Origin: an uncultured Gammaproteobacteria bacterium
GTDB lineage: Bacteria; Pseudomonadota; Gammaproteobacteria; Acidiferrobacterales; CAJVXG01
Direction: 5' to 3'
NCBI GenBank assembly: GCA_913009215.1
Contig: CAJVXG010000046.1
Location: 1 to 10,131, forward strand
Length of the DNA stretch: 10,131 bases
This document shows positions 1 to 5,343 of the stretch, piece by piece. Positions within the stretch are counted from its first letter, which is position 1. Each line of letters begins with the position of its first letter. Position numbers and translations under genes: made by a program. Below the pieces are notes generated by a model. It was given only the letters and a program-made list of their open reading frames with translations. It was not told the origin of the DNA and searched no databases.

Positions 1-263
1 GCGGTATAGCCAACATTCTCCAGGTCATTGTGCTTGCCGCCGGCGCGTACACAACGTTGCGAGCTGGCTGCCCGTTTGTAGGGGCGCTTGTCGGCACCGA
101 GAAAGACGTCCTTGAATTGCACCATACCGGCGTTGACAAACAGCAAGGTCGGATCGTTTTGTGGCACCAACGAGCTGCTTTCTACGACGGCATGATCATT
201 GCGCTTGAAATAGTCCAGAAAGGCCTGTCGTATGTCGGCAATCTTTTTTGGGTCTTTACTCAC
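1..263 (-). CDS. alaS: Alanyl-tRNA synthetase, N-terminal part (runs off the left edge)
   Basis: Alanyl-tRNA synthetase is a cytoplasmic class II enzyme that charges tRNA-Ala. Only the first 87 codons are present; the family is usually about 875 residues. The reading starts MSKDPKKIADIRQAF and continues with the conserved catalytic-core entry: SSLVPQNDPTLLFVNAGM, then VQFKDVFLG, then RAASSQRCVRAGGKHNDLEN, which covers class II motif 1 and the start of motif 2. The start is a GTG at 263-261. No in-frame ATG precedes the conserved region, and MSKDP is a natural AlaS N-terminus. The GTG lies inside the end of recX, giving an 8-bp overlap, so translation is probably coupled to recX. The order recA-recX-alaS is common in gammaproteobacteria. 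Identity is certain from the motifs; nothing can be said about the missing editing and C-Ala domains. Confidence 0.96.
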   Translation of the reverse strand, partial: MSKDPKKIADIRQAFLDYFKRNDHAVVESSSLVPQNDPTLLFVNAGMVQFKDVFLGADKRPYKRAASSQRCVRAGGKHNDLENVGYT

Positions 264-681
264 AGTGTTCTGTACTCATTGCATGATCAATCTGTTCATG
301 GGTAAAGCCCCGATAATGCAGAAAACGCGCCTGACGGGCGCGTTCCGGATAATCATTGGGTAATTCGGAGCCGTACTTCTTTATGCGCACCCTTTTCACT
401 GCTTCATACCACTCCAGGGCATTAAAATCGAGCCATTGCCGGATAATCTCCGATGCAACACCTTTTCGCTCCAGTTCCAGCTGGATACGGACCGGCCCAA
501 ACCCCCGGTTGCTGCGATAGCGTCTATAGGCCCTGGTAAAACTGGAATCGGACTGCAACCCATCGGTCTGCAGCTGCAGCACTACCGACAAGGCAAGATC
601 GTTCCGACAGCCCTTACGGGACAATTTTTGTTGTAGTTCGTAAGCACTATGCTCGCGCCTGGCCAACATGTTCATGGCCAT
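256..681 (-). CDS. recX: RecX, regulator of RecA
   Basis: RecX binds within the groove of the RecA filament and limits its extension and recombinase activity. The product has the three-helix repeat pattern of the family: an N-terminal LARREHSAYELQQKLSRKG block, a central RSNRGFGPVRIQLELERKG block and a C-terminal ARFLHYRGFTHEQIDHAM block. From the first ATG it is 141 residues, shorter than E. coli RecX (166). That ATG has no clear Shine-Dalgarno sequence and cuts into the first conserved helix. The frame stays open upstream and encodes DEIDPRQARL, which looks like RecX sequence, so the true start may be a CTG at 735-733 that overlaps the recA stop (159 residues). It lies just downstream of recA and its end overlaps alaS by 8 bp, consistent with one operon. 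Confidence 0.93.
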   Translation of the reverse strand: MAMNMLARREHSAYELQQKLSRKGCRNDLALSVVLQLQTDGLQSDSSFTRAYRRYRSNRGFGPVRIQLELERKGVASEIIRQWLDFNALEWYEAVKRVRIKKYGSELPNDYPERARQARFLHYRGFTHEQIDHAMSTEHCE

Positions 682-731
682 TAACCGGGCCTGCCGGGGA
701 TCGATCTCGTCCTTGTTAGCGCCTTCTCCGA

Positions 732-1778
732 TCAGGCCTCCGCCTCCTCCAGTGCTTCGGCCTTATCATCGACCGGTGCCGTATTTGCATGACTCAGAAA
801 TACAGCGCGCACCCTGGTCTCGATATCCTGCGCTATATCTGGGTTGTCTTTCAGGAACTGGCGGGCATTGTCACGGCCCTGGCCAATACGTTCTTTATTA
901 TAGCTGTACCAGGAGCCGGCCTTGTCGACGATTTCCTCGCTAACACCAAGGTCAATCAATTCACCAAGCTTGGATATACCTTCATCATAAAGGATGTCGA
1001 ATTCACATTTCTTGAAAGGCGGCGCCACCTTGTTCTTCACCACCTTGACGCGGGTCTGGTTGCCAAGGATTTCGTCGCCTTTCTTGATGGCGCCAATACG
1101 GCGAATATCCAGACGCACCGATGAATAGAACTTCAGTGCATTACCGCCGGTCGTGGTTTCCGGGTTACCGAACATAACGCCAATTTTCATGCGGATCTGG
1201 TTAATAAAAATCACCAGTGTATTGGAGCGTTTGATATTAGCGGTCAATTTACGCAATGCCTGGGACATCAGGCGTGCCTGCAGGCCCATATGATGATCGC
1301 CCATATCGCCTTCGATTTCGGCCTTCGGTGTTAACGCCGCTACCGAATCTATCACGACAATGGCAACAGCTCCGGATCGTACCAGCATGTCGGTGATCTC
1401 CAGCGCCTGCTCACCGGTATCGGGTTGTGACACCAGCAGGTCATCCACGTTCACGCCCAGCTTGCGGGCATACAACGGGTCCAGTGCATGCTCGGCATCC
1501 ACAAAAGCGGCCGTGCCGCCCAGTTTTTGCGCCTCTGCTATGACCTGCAGGGTGAGAGTCGTCTTACCGGAAGATTCCGGTCCGTATATTTCGGCAACAC
1601 GACCACGTGGCAGACCACCAATGCCCAGCGCAATGTCGAGGCCTAATGATCCTGTCGGAATGACCTCTATGTTTTGCTGGATGTCGGTGTCACCAAGACG
1701 CATGACTGCGCCTTTACCAAACTGCTTTTCAATTTGCCCAAGCGCTGCCTTGAGTGCTTTGCTTTTGTCGTTGTCCAT
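732..1778 (-). CDS. recA: RecA recombinase
   Basis: RecA is the cytoplasmic ATP-dependent strand-exchange protein and the co-protease that triggers LexA self-cleavage in the SOS response. The protein is 348 residues, close to E. coli RecA (353), and collinear with it. The Walker A motif GPESSGKT is at residues 66-73, the catalytic glutamate is E96 in DAEHALD, Walker B VVIDSV is at 141-146, and the L2 DNA-binding loop with GNPETTTGGNALKFY starts near 204. The C-terminus is acidic (DDKAEALEEAEA), as is usual. The ATG at 1778 is preceded by GGGAG, a good ribosome binding site. recX and alaS follow on the same strand; pncC lies upstream but is separated by an inverted-repeat element. No consensus CTGT-N8-ACAG LexA box is present in the upstream DNA up to pncC. 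Confidence 0.99.
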   Translation of the reverse strand: MDNDKSKALKAALGQIEKQFGKGAVMRLGDTDIQQNIEVIPTGSLGLDIALGIGGLPRGRVAEIYGPESSGKTTLTLQVIAEAQKLGGTAAFVDAEHALDPLYARKLGVNVDDLLVSQPDTGEQALEITDMLVRSGAVAIVVIDSVAALTPKAEIEGDMGDHHMGLQARLMSQALRKLTANIKRSNTLVIFINQIRMKIGVMFGNPETTTGGNALKFYSSVRLDIRRIGAIKKGDEILGNQTRVKVVKNKVAPPFKKCEFDILYDEGISKLGELIDLGVSEEIVDKAGSWYSYNKERIGQGRDNARQFLKDNPDIAQDIETRVRAVFLSHANTAPVDDKAEALEEAEA

Positions 1779-1872
1779 CGTTTTTGGCTCCCGGGAGTTA
1801 GAGTTTCAGCAACCTTGCTTATGATTCCTAAGTATTTACACAACACATTATTCCACAGACACTGAATACAGC
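1779..1872 (-). promoter_or_regulatory. Probable recA promoter/leader region
   Basis: About 94 bp lie between the recA start and the inverted-repeat element, so this stretch must hold the recA promoter unless transcription starts inside the element or comes from pncC. It is AT-rich in its distal half, with candidate but not convincing -35/-10 pairs around 1825-1850, and it ends with the ribosome binding site CGGGAG near 1785-1791. There is a half-site, CTGTAT (minus strand, about 1871-1866), that matches one arm of the gammaproteobacterial LexA box. The partner arm 8 bp on reads TCTG rather than ACAG. I see no intact operator. Confidence 0.35.
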
Positions 1873-2118
1873 CTAGCCCGCATTTCTCACCAGGATCCCG
1901 GGAGGTGGCGCAGGACTGGTGCGGCTGGACGCTGCTCTGGAAGCGAAAAGGTAGTTATGGCTACCTTTTCGGTGAAGAGCAAGTACAGGTGTGCCAGAAC
2001 CAGCCAGAACCGGGATAGGCATGGTTGAAAACATGGTGTTTTTAGGTATCTGCAATTTATCTTTGTTTCTCAATTCCTTACCTTCATACACTGCCGCCTG
2101 ATGAGAAGTGCGGGCTAG
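1873..2118. mobile_element. 246-bp element with 22-bp terminal inverted repeats (MITE-like)
   Basis: The left end (1873-1894, beginning CTAGCCCGCATTTCTCA) and the right end (2097-2118, ending AAGTGCGGGCTAG) are inverted copies matching at 20 of 22 positions. The ends are not extended by further matching. CTAG at both tips could be part of the repeats or a 4-bp target duplication, as seen for some transposases that insert at YTAR-type sites such as IS5. There is no credible coding sequence inside, so this looks like a non-autonomous, miniature inverted-repeat element. It carries a strong internal hairpin. It sits between pncC and recA, which are often directly adjacent in related genomes, which supports insertion. 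The family of the mobilising transposase cannot be decided from this window. Confidence 0.7.
1934..1980. repeat. Strong internal hairpin of the inverted-repeat element
   Basis: A perfect 11-bp inverted repeat, CGAAAAGGTAG (1944-1954) and CTACCTTTTCG (1961-1971), encloses a 6-nt loop. A further 5-bp outer stem, GCTCT (1934-1938) with AGAGC (1976-1980), is separated from it by a small internal loop. No T-tract follows on either strand, so it is not a typical intrinsic terminator. It is more likely a structural part of the element, though it could act as an RNA structure if read through. Confidence 0.7.
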
Positions 2119-2152
2119 TCCTCAGTGAACAAAAATTGAGGCATGGAAACGA

Positions 2153-2641
2153 TTACCGGATGAAGTCCAGCATCCCTTGTAACGCGGTCTGAACAGATTG
2201 TTGACGTACGGCCGAACGGTCACCGGAAAAAACCACGGTTTTACTGATCACGTCCCGACCGGTTCCGGCCCAGGCAAAACACACGGTTCCCACCGGCTTC
2301 TCGACAGTACCGCCGCCCGGCCCGGCAATCCCGGTAATAGCCAGGACATACTGCGCTTGACTATGTTGCAAGGCCCCTGCCGCCATGGCCAAGGCGGTTT
2401 TTTCACTAACGGCACCAAATTTCGCCAAAATATCGGTGGACACTCCCAACATCTCCCGCTTTGACCGATTGGTGTAAGTCACAAAGCCCCGGTCAAACCA
2501 GCGGGAACTGCCTGGAATCGTCGTTATACAGTAAGCAACGCCTCCGCCGGTACAGGACTCGGCAGTAGCAACAACCGCCTCCAAATCACGCAATTTATCG
2601 CCCAAACGCTGTGCCAGCGCCTCATTGTCTATTGTCATCAT
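2153..2641 (-). CDS. pncC: Nicotinamide-nucleotide amidase (CinA C-terminal domain protein)
   Basis: This is a stand-alone CinA C-terminal domain protein of 162 residues, the same size class as E. coli PncC. PncC deamidates NMN to nicotinate mononucleotide in pyridine-nucleotide recycling; NMN is released by the bacterial NAD-dependent DNA ligase. Visible family motifs are ATAESCTGGG (25-34, with the serine thought to be catalytic), FVTYTNRSK (53-61), AITGIAGPGGGTVEKPVGTV (101-120) and GDRSAVR (140-146). The N-terminal MoaB-like domain of full-length CinA is absent, as in other gammaproteobacteria. The start has two consecutive ATG codons (2641 and 2638) just after TGAGGA, so the second may be preferred on spacing. 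It precedes recA on the same strand, but the 246-bp element now lies between them. Confidence 0.94.
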   Translation of the reverse strand: MMTIDNEALAQRLGDKLRDLEAVVATAESCTGGGVAYCITTIPGSSRWFDRGFVTYTNRSKREMLGVSTDILAKFGAVSEKTALAMAAGALQHSQAQYVLAITGIAGPGGGTVEKPVGTVCFAWAGTGRDVISKTVVFSGDRSAVRQQSVQTALQGMLDFIR

Positions 2642-2695
2642 TCCTCAGGAAATATGCATTATTTGTTAATAAGCCGCCTTGATTTGAAATAAAAA

Positions 2696-2725
2696 CCAGG
2701 TATTTAACAGAAGTAAAATACCAGG
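2696..2725 (-). terminator. Terminator-like hairpin upstream of pncC
   Basis: On the minus strand, CCTGGTATTT and AAATACCTGG form a 10-bp stem with one mismatch and a 10-nt loop, followed at once by TTTTTATTTC. This is the shape of a weak intrinsic terminator. No minus-strand gene lies just upstream, so it would end either a short RNA starting near 2750-2900 or a pncC leader transcript. It may instead be coincidental in AT-rich DNA. Confidence 0.4.
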
Positions 2726-2778
2726 GCTATACAAAATAATATCATTTAAAAACATATAGTTACAAATATTTCCAGACT

Positions 2779-2805
2779 GAAGATACCTGAAAGAGTTGGT
2801 ATTTC
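2779..2805. repeat. Second hairpin with a related stem
   Basis: GAAGATACC (2779-2787) and GGTATTTC (2798-2805) form a stem of 5 bp plus 3 bp around one bulged base, with a 10-nt loop. The arms share the GGTAT/ATACC core with the hairpin at 2696-2725, so strands of the two hairpins can also pair with each other. Confidence 0.45.
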
Positions 2806-2901
2806 AAAGATATCCATCCCCTCTGGCACGAATCTTGGATTCTCTTTGTACAGAGTATGCATTTATTGCGACTAATCCTGTAAAGGCTCAGGGGGTGGAT
2901 C

Positions 2902-3687
2902 ATGAGAACCAGGAGTGACACCACGATAGCGGAATCGAGTTCTACCGGTATCACCATGAAACTGATCTTCAAAATGGCACTGTTAAGCGGTGCTATCCTG
3001 GCATTAATACTTTTGCAGCCCAACATGGCACAGGCCACCATCAGCGACCACGCTGCCAGCACGCAATATCATAACAACCTTTTATTAAAAAACGATATCA
3101 AGCAAAAAGGACTCTACAATAAATTCTATGCCCAAAGCATACAGTCCTACAGAACAGGTGAAACCGGAAAGGCCATCAATCTTTTAAAGATGCTGGCCAG
3201 GCTGGAACATGCCCCGTCACAGTACCTGCTTGGCACCATATACATGTTCGGTAAGGGTATTAAGAAAGACGAGATCCGTGCCGTATATTGGTACAAGAAA
3301 GCGGCGGGCCATGGACACATTAAGGCCAAATACAACCTCGGTATTGCCTATGCCAACGGTATAGGCGTGCTGGTAGACATGGATCAAGCCATCGATTGGT
3401 GGCAATCCGCCGCCAGTCAGGGCAACCACGATGCCCAATACAACCTCGGGCTCATTTACTCACAAGGCGTTGGTGTAAAACGCGATGCCAAGGAAGCGGT
3501 AGAGTGGTACCAGATGGCCGCCATCAACGGCGATCCGGCCGCGCAATACAATCTTGGCGTCATGTATGCCAAGGGCGATGGTGTAAAAAAAGATTATGTA
3601 AAAGCAGTACGATGGTGGCAACGCTCCGCCAAACAGGGTTTCAAGCAAGCCAAAAGCGTACTGCACATGCTCAGCACCAAACGTTAA
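2902..3687 (+). CDS. Sel1-repeat protein, probably exported
   Basis: Sel1 repeats are TPR-like helical hairpins that usually mediate protein-protein contacts; exported bacterial versions are found in envelope or signalling roles. The protein has a hydrophobic segment near residues 19-40 (MKLIFKMALLSGAILALILL), followed by MAQA before residue 46, which fits a signal peptide cut after AQA. A region rich in K and Q then leads into four consecutive 36-residue Sel1 repeats at 104-139, 140-175, 176-211 and 212-247, each with the Y-LG--Y--G-G----D---A--W---AA--G pattern. The start is uncertain. The ATG at 2902 has a strong ribosome binding site, but M19 (2956) begins a conventional signal peptide. 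It stands alone on the plus strand and abuts the convergent Nudix gene with no spacer. Its partner is unknown. Confidence 0.88.
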   Translation: MRTRSDTTIAESSSTGITMKLIFKMALLSGAILALILLQPNMAQATISDHAASTQYHNNLLLKNDIKQKGLYNKFYAQSIQSYRTGETGKAINLLKMLARLEHAPSQYLLGTIYMFGKGIKKDEIRAVYWYKKAAGHGHIKAKYNLGIAYANGIGVLVDMDQAIDWWQSAASQGNHDAQYNLGLIYSQGVGVKRDAKEAVEWYQMAAINGDPAAQYNLGVMYAKGDGVKKDYVKAVRWWQRSAKQGFKQAKSVLHMLSTKR

Positions 3688-4122
3688 TTATCGCAGTGGC
3701 GTGAGCTGCCCCCGTTCCCGGTAATTCACATAATCCTGCAAAACCAGGTCGTGATCGAAGGCCAGGTTTCCCGGTAACTGTTTAATACCTGCCATCTTGA
3801 TATCCCTGGCATCATCCTGCGCCCTGGGCGCACCAACAGATTCCGCGACATACACCAGAGTCACTGTGTGGCCTCGAACATCTCTTGCCGGATTGGAATA
3901 ACATCCCAGCAATATCTTCAGTTCTACGTCCAGACTGGTTTCCTCTTTGGCCTCACGCACAGCGGCCTGTTCGACGGTCTCACCTACATCCACAAATCCT
4001 CCCGGAATGGCCCAACCAGGTGGCGGATTCTTTCTTTCAATCAAGAGTATAGGCCGCTCTTCCCGGTCGATCAGCTCAATAATAATATCGACTGCCAGTT
4101 GGGGTGTTACTGGTCTGTTCAT
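3688..4122 (-). CDS. Nudix hydrolase
   Basis: Nudix enzymes hydrolyse nucleoside diphosphates linked to another moiety. The Nudix box is clear at about residues 42-64: G-X5-E-X7-REAKEET-S-L, with the metal-binding REXXEE intact and serine in place of the usual final glycine. The sequences PPPGWAIPGGFVDVGE before it and RGHTVTLVYVA after it resemble the small (about 145-residue) ADP-ribose pyrophosphatase-like members rather than MutT or RppH. The substrate cannot be fixed from sequence; an ADP-ribose or NADH-type substrate is a guess. Its ATG overlaps the hslR stop in an ATGA (4119-4122), so the two are translationally coupled. Its stop codon directly abuts that of the convergent Sel1 gene. 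Confidence 0.92.
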   Translation of the reverse strand: MNRPVTPQLAVDIIIELIDREERPILLIERKNPPPGWAIPGGFVDVGETVEQAAVREAKEETSLDVELKILLGCYSNPARDVRGHTVTLVYVAESVGAPRAQDDARDIKMAGIKQLPGNLAFDHDLVLQDYVNYRERGQLTPLR

Positions 4123-4502
4123 AACTGTACTCGCTGTAGCCGTCGTATCTGTCTTCTTGCCTTCTTGTCCGGTTTTGTTTTCGGTCGCGCAATCACTGCT
4201 GCTGCCAGGCCTATTTTTTGTCGTAATTGTTCTCTTTGTACCTTGCTTTCCCCGGTTTCCTCATAAAGTTTGGCCGTTTCTTTTGCAGGGCGTCTTTGTT
4301 GACAAAGACCGGTAATGGTAATGGTGTAGTAAAATGCACCTCGCCGGATTTGTAGAACATCCCCCACTGCAATATTGCGCGCCGGTTTCACCACATGACC
4401 GGCAATACGAACCTTGCCACTTTTTACCGCGGCAATAGCCAATGTCCTGGTTTTAAAAAACCGGGCCGACCAAAGCCATTTGTCAATACGTTGGTTATTC
4501 AT
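4119..4502 (-). CDS. hslR: Heat shock protein 15, S4-domain ribosome-associated factor
   Basis: Hsp15 binds 50S subunits that have dissociated while still carrying peptidyl-tRNA and helps recycle them. The 127-residue protein matches E. coli HslR (133) throughout. An S4 RNA-binding domain at about residues 5-60 has RIDKWLWSARFFKTRTLA and the turn KSGKVRIAGHVVKPARNI. A following segment reads QQRRPAKETAKLYEET, and the tail is basic with RPKTKPDKKARRQIRRL. The start is the ATG at 4502, which gives the family N-terminus. No Shine-Dalgarno is visible; instead TATAAT lies 4-9 bases before the ATG, which could mean a leaderless transcript. It is followed by the Nudix gene with an ATGA overlap. Confidence 0.94.
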   Translation of the reverse strand: MNNQRIDKWLWSARFFKTRTLAIAAVKSGKVRIAGHVVKPARNIAVGDVLQIRRGAFYYTITITGLCQQRRPAKETAKLYEETGESKVQREQLRQKIGLAAAVIARPKTKPDKKARRQIRRLQRVQL

Positions 4503-4565
4503 AATATTATATAGATACTAAAATTTATGGCTCCTCCACAGAAATCGTGGGCGACCAAACGTTTC

Positions 4566-4765
4566 TTTTAACGCAAAGGGTCGCTCTTGCGCATCCCTGC
4601 GCCCGCGACACTCGTACGTCCATGTACATCGCGCGGAAACACAAAGAAAAGAAAAAACCATAGGGCCGGCTTCCAGCCGTCCTTGAAATGAAGTATTTTT
4701 TGTTTTGGCGGTCTGAAAGACCGCCCTTGATATTTTCTTTGCGCCTTCGCGCCTTTGCGTCAAAA
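4566..4765. repeat. 200-bp segment bounded by 14-bp inverted repeats
   Basis: TTTTAACGCAAAGG (4566-4579) and CCTTTGCGTCAAAA (4752-4765) are inverted copies matching at 13 of 14 positions. Between them lie several GC-rich hairpins and no gene. The structure could be a small mobile or extragenic palindromic repeat. I see no clear target duplication, so mobility is not shown. Confidence 0.5.
4707..4725. repeat. Perfect 7-bp hairpin, possible transcription end downstream of pgpA
   Basis: GGCGGTC and GACCGCC pair perfectly around TGAAA. Read on the minus strand (the pgpA direction) it is followed by an A-rich, not T-rich, stretch, so it is not a standard intrinsic terminator for that operon. On the plus strand it is followed by CTTGATATTTTCTTT, a weak T-tract, but no plus-strand gene precedes it. 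Confidence 0.5.
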
Positions 4766-4853
4766 ATTATTATATTCATTGCGACTTTACGTTTATGGTT
4801 TTTCCTGTTTCGCAATGACCCACAAATTATCCTGAAGAACTAAATCTTGTTAT

Positions 4854-5333
4854 TCATGCCAGGCCAAGCCAATCTGTGAGATAAATCAGCGCCCATAGAC
4901 AGGCCCAGGCATACAGCCCGGCCAATACATCATCCAGCATAATACCCAGCCCACCAGTAATACGCTTATCCATCTGTTTGATTGGAAAAGGTTTCCAGAT
5001 ATCAAACAACCGGAATAACAGGAATCCACTTAATAGCCAATACCAGGTAAACGGTATGGCAATCATGGTAATCAGGAAACCAACAATCTCATCCCAAACA
5101 ATACCCGGGTGATCATGTGTATTCAGCGTCCGGGCGGTATAGCCACATAAACCAATGCCAACAATAAACATTGCAATAGTGACCGCTATATATATGGGAA
5201 GTGATTGGGTTTGAAGTAAATAATAGATAGGTATCGCAGCCAGTGTTCCGATGGTCCCGGGCGCGATTGCCGAAATTCCGGCACCAAAACCCAGAGACAA
5301 AAAATGAATCGGGTGGCGCCAGACAATAGCCAT
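4854..5333 (-). CDS. pgpA: Phosphatidylglycerophosphatase A
   Basis: PgpA is an inner-membrane enzyme that dephosphorylates phosphatidylglycerol phosphate to phosphatidylglycerol. From the ATG at 5333 it is 159 residues and aligns along its length with E. coli PgpA (172). Motifs are HFLSLGFGAGISAIAPGTIGTLAAIP near the start, HDHPGIVWDEIVGF (73-86), FRLFDIWKPFPI (107-118) and GGLGIMLDDVLAGLYAW (127-143). Several hydrophobic membrane segments separate them. Starts further upstream are possible: an ATG at 5363 and a TTG at 5381, both overlapping the end of thiL. I prefer 5333 because GAGA lies 5 bases before it and conserved sequence begins soon after, but this is not settled. It is the last gene of the ribBX-ribH-nusB-thiL-pgpA cluster. 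Confidence 0.94.
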   Translation of the reverse strand: MAIVWRHPIHFLSLGFGAGISAIAPGTIGTLAAIPIYYLLQTQSLPIYIAVTIAMFIVGIGLCGYTARTLNTHDHPGIVWDEIVGFLITMIAIPFTWYWLLSGFLLFRLFDIWKPFPIKQMDKRITGGLGIMLDDVLAGLYAWACLWALIYLTDWLGLA

Positions 5334-5343
5334 GGTGTCTCGA

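Larger units (their letters stand above)
2642..2901. other. Spacer between pncC and the Sel1 gene, divergent promoter region
   Basis: This AT-rich 260-bp stretch separates two divergently transcribed genes. No convincing gene is seen on either strand. It holds two hairpins with related stems (2696-2725 and 2779-2805), described separately, and at its right end a good ribosome binding site, GGGGGTGG, 5 bases before the ATG at 2902. A stretch near 2832-2860 with TTGGAT and TATGCA could be a plus-strand promoter, but the spacing is short and I do not call it. Confidence 0.5.
4503..4853. other. Gene-free stretch with a dispersed-repeat look
   Basis: This 351-bp gap between hslR and pgpA has no supported gene. 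Its composition is patchy, with GC-rich hairpins set in A/T tracts. Short hairpins include GCGC-ATCCCT-GCGC (4589-4602), GTAC-6-GTAC (4614-4627), CGGCT-TCC-AGCCG (4667-4679) and GGCGGTC-TGAAA-GACCGCC (4707-4725). A 14-bp inverted repeat bounds 4566-4765. The GCGCCTTCGCGCCTTTGCG motif (4741-4759) is of a type often seen in repeated intergenic sequence of many bacteria. Open frames here have low-complexity KARRRKE-like products, typical of such repeats. Confidence 0.6.

Noticed and set aside
1360..1824. 154-codon open frame on the plus strand
   Set aside because: Antisense to recA; its product is a composition-driven shadow of recA codons.
1855..1875. LexA box at the recA promoter
   Set aside because: Only one half-site matches; the second arm has TCTG in place of ACAG, so I do not annotate an operator.
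1873..2091. 72-codon open frame on the minus strand within the inverted-repeat element
   Set aside because: It starts near one end repeat and finishes inside the other, has no transposase motif and shows no domain; best seen as a chance frame in a non-coding element.
2760..3062. 100-codon open frame on the minus strand
   Set aside because: Half of it is antisense to the signal peptide region of the Sel1 gene; no recognisable domain and no ribosome binding site.
4707..4725. Intrinsic terminator of the rib-nus-thi-pgp operon
   Set aside because: The hairpin is perfect, but on the operon strand it is followed by A residues, not T residues.
4518..4815. Two overlapping minus-strand frames of 81 and 96 codons
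   Set aside because: They cover the same repeat-like DNA in different frames and give basic, low-complexity products, typical of spurious frames in intergenic repeats.
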